Shown here one piece after another: positions 1 through 8,927 of a DNA stretch of 64,000 nucleotides. Position numbers and translations under genes: made by a program. This DNA is from Clostridium sp. MCC353. Lineage in GTDB: Bacteria > Bacillota > Clostridia > Lachnospirales > Lachnospiraceae. Every line of letters starts with the position of its first letter. Position 1 is the first letter of the stretch. The stretch covers positions 107,130-171,129 of the forward strand of contig NZ_WQPN01000066.1 of NCBI RefSeq assembly GCF_018785315.1, in the 5' to 3' direction. The notes beneath the pieces were generated by a model. That model ran no database searches. It was not told the origin of the DNA and saw only the letters and a program-made list of their open reading frames with translations.

Positions 1-1
1 T

Positions 2-244
2 ACACTTGGAATAACCGTAAGCTTTATCGTGATTCCGCAGATATTTATATTTCTTGCACTTTTTTTCCTGTCACACATTATTGAACCAATGATCACCTCC
101 TCTGTTTTAATGGATTTTATGGCTTGTGGCGGAATATTAACTATAGCCGCCGGACTGCGAATTGCCAAAATCAAAGCCATTCCGATTGCCGACATGATAC
201 CTGCACTGATATTAATTATCCCACTTTCTTTTTTATGGAAGTAG
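2..244 (+). CDS. DUF554-family membrane protein, C-terminal part
   Basis: The last 80 codons of a gene whose start lies left of the window; the frame is open from base 2. The product is very hydrophobic with two to three membrane segments. Its layout, a helix, then a GG-containing turn (ACGGILTIAAGLRIAKI) and a final MIPALILIIPL helix, resembles the C-terminal end of DUF554 proteins (YdfK-like), small integral membrane proteins of about 230 residues with no established function. It reads rightward, away from the catabolic operons, and ends in a normal TAG. The family call rests on the tail only, so a different small membrane family is possible. Confidence 0.65.
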   Translation, partial: TLGITVSFIVIPQIFIFLALFFLSHIIEPMITSSVLMDFMACGGILTIAAGLRIAKIKAIPIADMIPALILIIPLSFLWK

Positions 245-317
245 ATTGGTACGATGGCATCATATTTCATCAATGAAATCTACGGAGTGCGTACATTCAG
301 ATCCTTCCTTGACCTAA

Positions 318-491
318 AAATATGGTGTAACCCCTATCCTTGAGGGCCTCAGGAGATGTAAATGTAATCTTTTGGAGCAAAACCTGTATCTTTTTGATTA
401 TTATGATGAGATTCTTCAGGACATAAAAAATCTTCTTGGGATTGATTTCAGCAAGAAGTACCGCATTCTGAGCGAGATAAAAAGGGTGTAA
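318..491 (+). pseudogene. Unrecognised coding remnant
   Basis: A 57-codon open stretch without a usable start codon ends in TAA at 489-491. Its translation looks protein-like in the last 35 residues (acidic, then lysine-rich, with the segment DYYDEILQDIKNLLGIDF). It begins right after an in-frame stop at 315 and no ribosome site precedes it. It is probably the tail of a deleted gene. I do not recognise the family. Its stop codon lies inside the terminator hairpin of the neighbouring leftward gene. Confidence 0.25.
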
Positions 492-519
492 AGCCCTTAA
501 ACTCCATAGACTTTACACC
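485..519 (-). terminator. Rho-independent terminator of the coiled-coil gene
   Basis: Perfect 9-bp arms GGTGTAAAG and CTTTACACC enclose a 17-base loop. On the minus strand the stem is followed by CTTTTTATC. It sits 15 bases after the stop of the leftward coiled-coil gene. The same GTGTAAA-type stem recurs at 13460 and 35563. Confidence 0.8.
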
Positions 520-533
520 TTATAACTGTGATG

Positions 534-1058
534 TTATTTAATTCTTTTCAATTCTGCAGTGTTTTGAATCGTTTGATTTTTGAAAATCTCAACTACTGTA
601 CACAAACGTTCAATCCTTTCATCAATTTCCGTATTCTTTTCCATCTGCTTTTCGTAAAATTCTAAGGTTAAGTCACGATGGGATTCCACAGTTGCTTGTA
701 GATTATCTACCTTGGTTTCTAGATTATCTACCTTGGTTTCCAGATTATCTACCTTGGTTTCCAGATTATCTACCTTGGTTTCCAGATTATCCACCTTGGT
801 TTCTAGATTATCCACCTTGGTTTCTAGATTATCTACCTTGGTTTCCAGATTATCCACCTTGGTTTCTAGATTATCTACCTTGGTTTCCAGATTATCCACC
901 TTGGTTTCCAGATTATCTACCTTGGTTTCCAGATTATCCACCTTGGTTTCCAGATTATCCATCTTGGTTTCTAGATTACCCAGCCTATCATTAACGGGAT
1001 TTAATGATTCTTCCATTAAATTCTTGATAGCCTGTAAATCCTCATTTGTCAGCGCCAT
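534..1058 (-). CDS. Coiled-coil protein with 13 exact heptads
   Basis: A 174-residue acidic, soluble protein. Residues 1-27 form a short head, residues 28-118 are 13 back-to-back copies of NLETKVD (the first is NLETKMD), and residues 119-174 form a charged helical tail ending in ELKRIK. The heptad places Leu and Val at core positions, so a long parallel coiled coil is expected, with no signal peptide or membrane segment. An ATG start follows GGCAGGTGATAAT. A possible -10 box (TATACT) lies near 1098. Head and tail layout resemble the 86-residue gene at 13190, which lacks the heptad block. Function is unknown; the repeat number probably varies between strains because the DNA is a 21-bp tandem array. 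Confidence 0.75.
   Translation of the reverse strand: MALTNEDLQAIKNLMEESLNPVNDRLGNLETKMDNLETKVDNLETKVDNLETKVDNLETKVDNLETKVDNLETKVDNLETKVDNLETKVDNLETKVDNLETKVDNLETKVDNLETKVDNLQATVESHRDLTLEFYEKQMEKNTEIDERIERLCTVVEIFKNQTIQNTAELKRIK
705..977 (-). repeat. 21-bp tandem repeat, 13 units, inside the coiled-coil gene
   Basis: Thirteen in-frame 21-bp units encode NLET-K-V/M-D. Units differ by only a few silent changes (for example TCTAGATTATC versus TCCAGATTATC), so slippage or unequal crossover can change copy number without breaking the frame. The opposite strand carries long stop-free frames purely because of this array. Confidence 0.9.
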
Positions 1059-1160
1059 ATTATCACCTGCCTATGTTTTGGTTTCGTATTTTAATGATAT
1101 AAGTATATCATAGGTGATGATGAAAAGTCTAATTGAACCTATCAATGGTACAGTACTGTT

Positions 1161-1338
1161 TCATAAAGATTTTTTATTGCTTGTTATGACTGTTTTATTT
1201 GCTGAGATGCGGCAGATGGCTTGTAAAATTAATTTCTCATTTTCACTGTCACTTTTTCCTACTAAAGCAATTTGTTTTCCTGATACTATATCTAATGATA
1301 AATTATTAATAACATATTTTTTATCTTCATAAGCATAA
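1161..1338 (-). pseudogene. ABC transporter ATPase fragment, internally deleted
   Basis: Read leftward, the segment encodes EDKKYVINNLSLDIVSGKQ followed by IALVGKSDSENEK, a decayed Walker A (GxSGSGKS/T expected), then KLILQAICRI, a jump to SANKTVITSNKKSL and a TGA. The first part is the N-terminal beta-strand and P-loop region of an exporter-type ABC ATPase. The end resembles the switch-loop region that normally comes about 130 residues later. The Q-loop, signature and Walker B are missing. There is no start codon, so this is a dead fragment. Confidence 0.6.
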
Positions 1339-1391
1339 CATATATAAAATAAAGGAGGACAAAGCCTTAATATATCTTAGACTTTCCCCCT

Positions 1392-1540
1392 TTATACTCG
1401 ATAATTATTATAGATATCCCCACGGTTTCCGGCATCAACAACGCAAATAATATACTAGATAATCCGATAATTTCCAACACGTGAACGGTAAAACCAAGCG
1501 GCGATACCGTTCAAGAAATCTCCCTGACTAATGTTTCCAT
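1392..1540 (-). pseudogene. RelE/ParE-type toxin remnant with an in-frame stop
   Basis: Read leftward in one frame, codons give HGNISQGDFLNGIAAWF, then YRSRVGNYRII, a TAG, and then YIICVVDAGNRGDIYNNYRV and TAA. The order HGK...KG-(D/N)-L-x-G-(I/L)-W-x-x-RVG-(N/D)-YRIIY...V-(V/D)-x-GHRxxIY is the C-terminal half of RelE-superfamily toxins. One stop interrupts it and the N-terminal half is absent or closed by another TAG. No antitoxin gene is visible beside it. Identification is by motif order only. Confidence 0.5.
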
Positions 1541-1593
1541 GCATCGTGTAGTACTACTCAATAGCAATTACCACAGCAGAAGCATCATCCCCC

Positions 1594-3270
1594 TCATCGT
1601 TCATTATACCGCTTCAACGCCGTATTCTGAATTTCTATGGCCCGGTCAATCCCCAGCTTTTTAATATTTTCCACATAATTATCGAACGTATCAAGGCTTT
1701 CCTGTCCCATGATGTATTTGATTGTCATCTCATCACGGTAAGTTTGGACCTGATTCATGATTGTGGCAAATTCTTTACTCTCGTCGCTGTTTGGCGTAAT
1801 AGGCGGAAGGAGATGTTTTCTGGCGTCCGTATCCGGCCAAATCTTATATCTTGCTTCTAACTGTTCCGGCAGTTCCATGGTCTGCTCTGGCACTCTGGCA
1901 TCTGCAATGTGAGGCCCTCCTTGAACGTTCATTGTATAAGCGCCTAATGCGCTTTTTACAGTCCAGCCTTCCTGGTTCTTCATAATTGTATCCGTAAATT
2001 TGGGATATGAGTCAACAATATCATAGGTAAGGCCTTCGGTTCCAAAATTAGTAAACATGTGGCCTTCTTCGCCATACATATAGTCCATCAGCCGGGCCGC
2101 CCTCTCAACATCTTCGCAGGAGGTGGTAATTGCCACTGAGCTGATTCCGGAATACCGGTTTTCACAACACCCGCTTTGAGGCCTCTGCCCCTCTTCCAAT
2201 GTAGGCCATGGAACGGCTACTAATGAAAAATCAGGGTTATCCTTTCTTCCTGCCACAATCCATGCTCCCATATTTCCCTCAGTCAGTCCTACAGACGCTC
2301 CTGCCTGTCCGGACGTAACTTTTGCAGCCACCTGATCCTTTTTTAAGCTGACCAGATCGATATCCACCAAACCTTCCTGATACCATGCAGAAAAAGTTTC
2401 CAGGTAGTTTTTGTATCCTTCTTCAATGCTTCCGTAATGTACATTTCCGTCATCTCCCAGATAGAAATCAACGGATATTACGTTTGCCAGGGCTATCGGA
2501 TTAGCTGCTCCGATTCTTCTGTCCGTATAAGCATAGGACAGGGGCGCACTGGCGCCTTTCTTCTCCTTAAATGTCTTTAAAACCGTATGCCATTCTTCCA
2601 CTGTGGACGGCACTTCCAGATTCAGTTCTTCCAACCAGTCACCGCGCATCATCGGGCCGATCAATATGGTCTCAGCTTCCCCCCGGATCATAGGAAATGC
2701 GTAGTACTGACCCTCGTCTGTCTTTATCATCCGGTCGATATCAGGATTTTCCTGCAGATAGACTTTTAAGTTTGGGCAGTACTGGTCGATGATATCGTTC
2801 AGAGGCTGAACCACGCCGTCTGATATGGCCTTTTGAGGGCCTCCCGGATAGCTGACCAGCCAATTATACTCCATGAGATCCGGCAGATCGCCATCTGCCA
2901 GCACCAGTCCGAACTGCTCCGTTTCCTGCCCTGTGGGTGGGTGAAGGAATTCGATCTCCACTCCCGTCCGTTCCGTCATTTCTTTGACAAACGGCGTATC
3001 CTCCAGTGTGGTAAAATGAAGAGAAATATTATTGTTCAGTACTTTCCACCAGGTAAGTTTATCTCCCGTTTCCATAGGGTAACTGAATTCGCCGTTTTTT
3101 GTACCTTCTGTCTCAAGGGCGCTCTCTTCCTGTGACACACTCTCTGTCTTAGGCGCTCCTTTTTCCTGTGATGTGCCTTCAGCGGTTTTAGCCGTATTTT
3201 GCCCTGCGCACCCTCCCATAAGGGCCGCCGCGCCTATAGCCATACACAGTTTCATTATTCTTCGTTTCAT
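1594..3270 (-). CDS. Extracellular solute-binding lipoprotein (LplA/YtcQ-like)
   Basis: A 558-residue binding protein for a carbohydrate ABC importer. Residues 1-21 are a lipoprotein signal with lipobox LMGGC, followed by an acidic low-complexity linker to about residue 60 and a type 1 binding-protein fold to the end. The length (over 500 residues) is typical of the LplA/YtcQ group that works with LplB and LplC permeases, which lie at 10.4-12.2 kb. It is the last gene of the locus and has its own promoter just upstream. No ATPase gene is present; such systems usually share a general MsmX-type ATPase encoded elsewhere. The ligand is inferred to be a sulfated or amino-sugar oligosaccharide from the adjoining sulfatases and GH3 enzyme. 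Confidence 0.88.
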   Translation of the reverse strand: MKRRIMKLCMAIGAAALMGGCAGQNTAKTAEGTSQEKGAPKTESVSQEESALETEGTKNGEFSYPMETGDKLTWWKVLNNNISLHFTTLEDTPFVKEMTERTGVEIEFLHPPTGQETEQFGLVLADGDLPDLMEYNWLVSYPGGPQKAISDGVVQPLNDIIDQYCPNLKVYLQENPDIDRMIKTDEGQYYAFPMIRGEAETILIGPMMRGDWLEELNLEVPSTVEEWHTVLKTFKEKKGASAPLSYAYTDRRIGAANPIALANVISVDFYLGDDGNVHYGSIEEGYKNYLETFSAWYQEGLVDIDLVSLKKDQVAAKVTSGQAGASVGLTEGNMGAWIVAGRKDNPDFSLVAVPWPTLEEGQRPQSGCCENRYSGISSVAITTSCEDVERAARLMDYMYGEEGHMFTNFGTEGLTYDIVDSYPKFTDTIMKNQEGWTVKSALGAYTMNVQGGPHIADARVPEQTMELPEQLEARYKIWPDTDARKHLLPPITPNSDESKEFATIMNQVQTYRDEMTIKYIMGQESLDTFDNYVENIKKLGIDRAIEIQNTALKRYNER

Positions 3271-3305
3271 CGTTAACTCCCCTCTCTGTCATATTAGATG
3301 TCCCC

Positions 3306-3344
3306 ATTATAAACACAAAATCCCTTATTTTTATATCGGAAAAA
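3306..3344 (-). promoter_or_regulatory. Promoter of the binding-protein gene with a shared upstream motif
   Basis: On the minus strand a perfect -10 box TATAAT (3306-3311) has no good -35 box at 17 bp. Instead TTTTCCGATATAA (3331-3344) lies 19 bp upstream. The same motif is 18 bp upstream of the -10 box of the permease operon at 12273. A weak -35 overlapped by a shared site suggests activation by the AraC-type regulator encoded at 3368. Confidence 0.55.
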
Positions 3345-3367
3345 TCTAAAAAACATCAGACAATCTT

Positions 3368-5647
3368 TCATTTTTGCTTTTTTTGCCCAGGTGTAATGCC
3401 CTTTTTCTTTTTATAAATGCGAATCAGATAGGTGCTGTCCCTAAATCCGGCCCGTTTGGCAACTTCCACAACGCTCATTCCCTGTTCCAGAAGCCGTTCC
3501 GCCTCTAATAAGCGCACATTATTTATGTATTCCAGCAGACTGCTGCCGGTTTGTTTTTTATAAATAGCCGATAAATAGGATGGGGTCATATTAAAATGCA
3601 GGCCGGTCTGAGATACATTGAGGTCCGGATTTTTGAAATTTTCTAAGATAAATTCCTGAATCTTTCTGCTCAACTCCTTATCTTTCCCCGTGTCCGACTG
3701 CAGTTCACGGATTTTACCGCAGATATTTTCAATTAGCGACAGGAATAAAGGTTCCAGTTGATTTAAGGGCAGTTTAGCTGATATCTTTTCCATCACATTG
3801 CTGTCCTCCAATGCGCTGTGATACCCTCCTGCATCCGCCGCCTTTAGAATCGTGCCCAATAAATCAAACATCAGACATTGGTATACGGTAAGCGAAATTT
3901 CTCCTGAAAGGTTTTGCTCTAACATTCTTTTCAACTGATTTTGGGCTATTTCCTGGTTTCCAGCTTCCACGGCATTAAACAGCTTCTGGTCAAGCTGCGC
4001 ATTATAGCGGTATTTCTGATCCCAGCCGCACACATCTTCATAACAGATCAGGTTGTCCTCCAAAAGTGAAATATAACCCTCTATCTCACACGTGTCCGCA
4101 TAGGATTTAAATATTTCATTTTTCCTGCTGTAAGTCCCTCCCAGAAGTGCGGTTACAACATAGCCGAATTTGTCTTCGATCAGATCCAGAGTACAATGCA
4201 CCAATTCCCGGATCTGTTCCAGCCTGCCCATTTCACTGAAATTGACAATTCCTACCTTCCGTTCGCCCACATGAACCATATAGATTTGAAAACCCTCTGC
4301 TTCTTCTATTAATTCTGTAAATATATTTTCAAGTATGAACTGAACAAGAACCTGTTCTTCCGCATTTTTATTATTTATAAAAATAAACTGAACCACCGCA
4401 TAATACGGATATTCAAAAAATATCTGGTTTTTCTTTAAATTATCATTTAAACCGGCTGTATAGGTATTCTCCAGAAGCTGAAGAAGGTAATACTGTTTTA
4501 ACTCTCTCCGGTTCTGTTTTAATATTTTCATCGCATTTACACGTTCTTTAAAAAACTGTTCCATCTGCTCCTGGAGCCATTGGTAATTATCTTCATTTTT
4601 TTGAGGGGCTCTCGTCTCATTATGGGTTTTAAACTGCGCAATGAGATCCCACAATATCTTCACCGGATGGTAATGCTTTTTGGTAAGGATTCCGGCCACG
4701 ATAAATCCGATAATAATACACCCAAACAGGGTAATAAAATAATATCTCTGCATTTGATCCGCATTGGCTTCAATCAGTTTCTTCGGCATCAGCATATAAT
4801 ACTTCCAGCCACTGTCTGCTGATTGTTTAACCATAGCGGCATATTTATCATTCTTAAATTCCGTCTCAATATAGTTATCCCTGGTGTCTTCCATATCAAC
4901 AATCCCCTGGAGGTAATCTTCATATTGGATATTATCGGTTCCGCACAGTATCTGGCCGCCCCGGTCTTCTATCAAGACCGTAGCCTGATCCATCCACCGG
5001 ATTGACTCCACCAGTGTTTTTAAAGCCTCATTTTTAAACACTACTACTACCGTATAATTGGGATCCCCAATTCTTGCAGCGCCCGGTTCGCTTATTAAAC
5101 ACAGGGTATTCCCCGCCCCATTTAGAACGGGCAGGCTCAGACACTCTTTATAATGAAAGGCGCCTAATTGCTCCTGCAGCTCACCAACAGGCATCCCCTT
5201 CCCAAAATAAACATCGCAGTAAAAGTCAAAATCCATAACCCCCTGTCTTCCCGCAATCCGATTACTATCATTAAAATATACAAAAATATCTTCAATACGC
5301 TGTTCAAAGCCATAGGATCTTTGCAGATTCTGAGACAATTGATATAATTCATAGGAAACAGAGGCCTCATCTTCATTCTGTGCATTCAGAACCCTTTGGA
5401 TGGACTCCATCTGAGTTGTGCCCAAAGCCATCTGCCAAATATTCCCCATATAGGAATCCACTTGGTCGCTAATGCTTACAAGCATCTGCTTGGTCATAGT
5501 CTCAGACTGTTGTGTTACCAGCTTTTTGTTATAAATATGAAGAAATGCTCCAAAAATAAGGGGAATCACTAAAATAACCAGATATGACAGCAGAATCATA
5601 TAATACTTCTCTTTTTTAGCCCCATTTTTCTTTAAACAGATTCTCAT
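3368..5647 (-). CDS. Membrane-bound AraC-family sensor-regulator
   Basis: A 759-residue one-component regulator. A membrane helix at about residues 17-38 is followed by an extracellular region of about 260 residues (probably Cache-like), a second helix near residues 302-322, a cytoplasmic linker of about 320 residues and a C-terminal AraC double helix-turn-helix at about residues 660-756. The DNA-binding part includes NVSQTGLHFNMTPSYLSAIYKK and FRDSTYLIRIYKKKKG. An ATG follows GGGGGATGGT. It lies between the sulfatase and the binding-protein gene, so it probably senses the imported glycan and activates the two promoters carrying the TTTTCCGATATAA motif. It has no receiver domain or kinase domain. 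Confidence 0.88.
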   Translation of the reverse strand: MRICLKKNGAKKEKYYMILLSYLVILVIPLIFGAFLHIYNKKLVTQQSETMTKQMLVSISDQVDSYMGNIWQMALGTTQMESIQRVLNAQNEDEASVSYELYQLSQNLQRSYGFEQRIEDIFVYFNDSNRIAGRQGVMDFDFYCDVYFGKGMPVGELQEQLGAFHYKECLSLPVLNGAGNTLCLISEPGAARIGDPNYTVVVVFKNEALKTLVESIRWMDQATVLIEDRGGQILCGTDNIQYEDYLQGIVDMEDTRDNYIETEFKNDKYAAMVKQSADSGWKYYMLMPKKLIEANADQMQRYYFITLFGCIIIGFIVAGILTKKHYHPVKILWDLIAQFKTHNETRAPQKNEDNYQWLQEQMEQFFKERVNAMKILKQNRRELKQYYLLQLLENTYTAGLNDNLKKNQIFFEYPYYAVVQFIFINNKNAEEQVLVQFILENIFTELIEEAEGFQIYMVHVGERKVGIVNFSEMGRLEQIRELVHCTLDLIEDKFGYVVTALLGGTYSRKNEIFKSYADTCEIEGYISLLEDNLICYEDVCGWDQKYRYNAQLDQKLFNAVEAGNQEIAQNQLKRMLEQNLSGEISLTVYQCLMFDLLGTILKAADAGGYHSALEDSNVMEKISAKLPLNQLEPLFLSLIENICGKIRELQSDTGKDKELSRKIQEFILENFKNPDLNVSQTGLHFNMTPSYLSAIYKKQTGSSLLEYINNVRLLEAERLLEQGMSVVEVAKRAGFRDSTYLIRIYKKKKGITPGQKKQK

Positions 5648-5768
5648 ACCATCCCCCTTTTCCTTTCTCCCCTTCCCCCATGCCGAAGCTCTTTCTGCCC
5701 AGGCACGCGCTGATATCTGAATTATATCAGCACACCCACTTCCGGGGAAGGAAAAACTTAAAATTCCA

Positions 5769-7148
5769 TCATGCCTCTCCCCTTGCTCTCTCAGCGTTAA
5801 TATGGGCCAGCAATTTTTCCCTCAACATCAGAACGGTTCCGGCATACTCCTCCCGGTCTGCCACGTTAAACTGCTCCGCAGGATCTTTCCTTAAATCCGC
5901 CAGGAACATATCCTCATCTTCTCCGCCCGCTTGTTCCCCGTCGATCCGTATATTCATATCAAACCTGTAATCCAAACTGCGGATACAGGATCTCATAGGC
6001 CATCCCCTGCCTTCTGTATACAAACCGCATTTTTTATTCGGAAATGTAAAGCTCCCTTTGTCTCCATATCCGATTGTGGCATACACATATTCCGCAGTTT
6101 CTTCCGAAAACAGATCCCTGCCGCGAAACTGCCCGGGGGCCTGTATACCAGCTAAAGAGAACAGGGTTTTGCCCAAATCCAGGTTTTCACAGATATCTTT
6201 TCTTCTTACGCCGGAAGCTAGTTTTTTTCCATAGCTGATAATCAAAGGCACCCGATGGGACCAGCATGCAAAATTCTGTTTGGCATAACGGTGGTTTTCT
6301 CCCAGCATAACCCCATGATCTGCCCCAAATAGAAGGATTGTATCATCCAAAAGGCCCTGTTCCTCCAGCGCAGAAATAATCATGCCCACCTGGTCATCCA
6401 CCCAGCGCACCAGACCATAGTAGCAGGCTTTTGCCCGCCTGGCCTCGTTTTCACTCAATCCGTCATTTACATTTTCTATGTATTTCTGCTCAAAGCGGCT
6501 TAACCTGGCATTCTGCATATCACAGACAGGAAAATCCAGCCAATCATACAGGAAGGCATAATGAGGGAGAGGGACTACCGGCGTATGGGGCTGAAGCCAC
6601 GAAATCCGTACCATATAAGGGGCATCCTGTTCTTTCATCCACTGGATGGCATTATGGGTAACTGCATTGGGAGGATAGGGTATCTCAGGGGGAAATATCC
6701 CTCCAATCGGTGACTTGATCCCTTTTGTAGCGATGATATCCGTGCACAGGCCAAGACCGGGCTCTTTGATCTTACTCCCTTCTGGGTTGTGTACTCCAAA
6801 CGGCTCCACCCCTTTTGGCAGATGCTGTTTTCCAAAATTGGCCGTCTGATATCCCTGGGCTTTAAAAACCTGAGGAATCGTTAAAAATCTTTTCTTTTTT
6901 GCATAGTTCTCTTTTGCGGCCTCATTATGATATACCCCTGTCGTTTCCGGATAAAGTCCTGTAAGCAGCGAATACCGGGAAGGAACACAGACAGGGGAGT
7001 TGCAGAAGCAGTTCTCGAACAGGGTCCCGGTTTGCGCCAGCCTGTCCAGATTCGGGGTCTGAATGCCTTTTGGTGCTCCGGGATAACAGCTCAAAGCATC
7101 ACAGCGCAGTTCATCGCAGAACATATACACAATATTAGGTTTCCTCAT
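5769..7148 (-). CDS. Sulfatase (C-x-P-S-R type)
   Basis: A 459-residue alkaline-phosphatase-superfamily sulfatase that removes sulfate esters from glycans. I chose the ATG at 7148, preceded by GGAGAG, over an upstream in-frame start, because the family begins at MRKPNIVYMFCDELR, where Asp12 is a metal ligand. The active-site motif is CVPSR (Cys54-Arg58), so Cys54 must be converted to formylglycine; the motif is followed by YSLLTG. GADHGVMLGE supplies the second metal-binding Asp-His pair. No secretion signal is seen, so it probably acts in the cytoplasm on imported oligosaccharides. No maturase gene (anSME) is in this window. It ends 120 bp before the AraC gene. Confidence 0.92.
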   Translation of the reverse strand: MRKPNIVYMFCDELRCDALSCYPGAPKGIQTPNLDRLAQTGTLFENCFCNSPVCVPSRYSLLTGLYPETTGVYHNEAAKENYAKKKRFLTIPQVFKAQGYQTANFGKQHLPKGVEPFGVHNPEGSKIKEPGLGLCTDIIATKGIKSPIGGIFPPEIPYPPNAVTHNAIQWMKEQDAPYMVRISWLQPHTPVVPLPHYAFLYDWLDFPVCDMQNARLSRFEQKYIENVNDGLSENEARRAKACYYGLVRWVDDQVGMIISALEEQGLLDDTILLFGADHGVMLGENHRYAKQNFACWSHRVPLIISYGKKLASGVRRKDICENLDLGKTLFSLAGIQAPGQFRGRDLFSEETAEYVYATIGYGDKGSFTFPNKKCGLYTEGRGWPMRSCIRSLDYRFDMNIRIDGEQAGGEDEDMFLADLRKDPAEQFNVADREEYAGTVLMLREKLLAHINAERARGEA

Positions 7149-7194
7149 GTGATCTCTCCTTCTATAAAAGGGATCATCTGCAGCCCCCCTCCTT

Positions 7195-8913
7195 TTACCT
7201 GGCATAATTGCTGACCGGCATCTCTCCCCGGGGGTCTATTTCCCCAAACAGGGCGCCGGCTGCCACCTCTATATTGCGCACAGTTGTGGTGAATGTTACT
7301 ATTACGGTATCCGCATTGTTCGGAATCGTCAGCTCATACGGAGTGTTGGTAATTAAAATAATATTTTTTCCTTGTATGGCGGCCAGCTCCCGGATCTTTT
7401 CCGTATTTGATTTTCTTCCCCTGGTAAAGTAGTTTGTTACAATCACAGTATCAAAATCTGCCAGCTTCTTATTAATCCGTTCCAAATCTTCCTGGTCAAA
7501 CGTATAGTCCGTCTCCAGATAAGTGATATTCCGGTTGTATTTTGTACAGTTGTTAAAAAGAATTCCCGGATAACAGGAGAGATTTACAAACCTGCTCAGA
7601 TCCGCCTGTTCGATCAACAGGATTTTCTCTTCCTTAGAAAGCGGAAGTAACTGTTTACGGTTTCTAGCCACCAAAACGGACTTGAGCGCCGCTTCCTTTG
7701 AGAGCTTCACTATCTGCGGGTCTTTTAAAACCTGGTCCGGTTCCTCATAATCCTGCTTAGAGGGATAGAACAGGCCGTACCTGTATTTTAAATCCAATAC
7801 ACGATAGACTTTACGATCCAGTTCCTCCATGGTAATCCGCCCTTCCCGTACAAAGTCCGTAATGGCCGAAATCGTCTCTTCAACCAGGCTGCCCTGGGAT
7901 TTCATGAGCACCAGATCCGCTCCTGCCTCAAGCGCCATAGCGCAGGCCTGTGCAACTCCGTACCGCGATGCAATTCCGCCCATGGTCATGCTGTCTGTAG
8001 TGATTACACCGTTAAACCCCATCTCCTCCCTCAGAAGCCCGGTCAAAATCTTCTTGGACACAGTGGCTATACAGTCAGGATCCAAAGCCGGATAAATACT
8101 ATGGGCAATCATAATACAGGGAATCAAATCTTCTTCAATTAACCGCCGGTAAGGCAGCAGTTCCCGGTTCCATAAGGTCTCTTTATCTGCTGTGATGACA
8201 GGGACTTCAAAATGTGCATCCACCGGTGAATCGCCCCGTCCCGGAAAATGCTTCGCCGTTGCAATCATTCCCGCATCCTTAAACCCTCTGCACGCCTGTA
8301 CGGCATATTCCGCTGCCACCTCAGGGTCATCGGAATAGGATCTTGCATTGATTTCCGGGTTCATGGGATCCGTATTAACATCCACATTGGGGGAATGCAG
8401 ACAGGTAAATCCTACTGCCCTGCACTGCAGCCCCACCGCCCTGGATACTTCATATGCAAATCCGCTGTCTCCAGACGCGCGCACTCCCATGGAACGCGGG
8501 AACAACTGTACCTCAGGAAAGCCGCAATTGGCGCTCTCTCCTCCCTCCTGATCGGAAGAAAAATGAAGCGGGATGCCCAAAGGCCGTTTTCTGGCGGCAT
8601 CCTGAAGGGATTCCAGGACTTTTTTATATTCCCCTGCGGTACACTGTGGCGCTGGGACACCTTTTTTATATCCATTATCATGATTAATTTTCACCACTGT
8701 TTTTCCGGTTCTTGGATCCACATAATTAGCGGAAGCCGAACGGCCGTGGGGTGTTAAACGAAATCCCCCGCAATGGTATTTTTCTATCAGTTCAAATATC
8801 CGGGCTGTGGCTACCGTACCGGAAAAACCCAGTGTCAAAAGAGCTCCAACCTTTTGCTCAAGAGTCATTTTTTCAATCAAATGGATCACATATTTATTTG
8901 TTTTCTGCATCAT
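7195..8913 (-). CDS. Glycoside hydrolase family 3, beta-N-acetylhexosaminidase-like
   Basis: A 572-residue GH3 enzyme without signal peptide. The TIM-barrel half (about residues 15-350) has the NagZ-type motif AKHFPGRGDSPVDAHFEVP, where the Asp-x-His pair supplies the acid/base, and GVITTDSMTMGGI, which carries the nucleophile Asp. The second domain (about residues 390-570) is the GH3 C-terminal alpha/beta domain ending in EMPVSNYAR. The KHFPG-D-H signature points to N-acetyl-beta-hexosaminidase or beta-glucosaminidase rather than beta-glucosidase. Two adjacent ATG codons follow GGAGGAGT; the second has the better spacing. The gene sits between two sulfatases, which fits desulfation followed by hydrolysis of a sulfated N-acetylhexosamine glycan. 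Confidence 0.88.
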   Translation of the reverse strand: MMQKTNKYVIHLIEKMTLEQKVGALLTLGFSGTVATARIFELIEKYHCGGFRLTPHGRSASANYVDPRTGKTVVKINHDNGYKKGVPAPQCTAGEYKKVLESLQDAARKRPLGIPLHFSSDQEGGESANCGFPEVQLFPRSMGVRASGDSGFAYEVSRAVGLQCRAVGFTCLHSPNVDVNTDPMNPEINARSYSDDPEVAAEYAVQACRGFKDAGMIATAKHFPGRGDSPVDAHFEVPVITADKETLWNRELLPYRRLIEEDLIPCIMIAHSIYPALDPDCIATVSKKILTGLLREEMGFNGVITTDSMTMGGIASRYGVAQACAMALEAGADLVLMKSQGSLVEETISAITDFVREGRITMEELDRKVYRVLDLKYRYGLFYPSKQDYEEPDQVLKDPQIVKLSKEAALKSVLVARNRKQLLPLSKEEKILLIEQADLSRFVNLSCYPGILFNNCTKYNRNITYLETDYTFDQEDLERINKKLADFDTVIVTNYFTRGRKSNTEKIRELAAIQGKNIILITNTPYELTIPNNADTVIVTFTTTVRNIEVAAGALFGEIDPRGEMPVSNYAR

Positions 8914-8927
8914 ACTCCTCCGTCTCC

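Noticed and set aside
692..1113. Two long rightward frames with repeating DYLPWF or SRLSTLV units
   Set aside because: They are the other-strand readings of the 21-bp array encoding NLETKVD. The leftward frame has a head, tail, start site and terminator; these do not.
1114..1332. A 72-codon rightward frame
   Set aside because: The opposite strand reads as an ABC ATPase fragment with recognisable motifs, so this frame is incidental.
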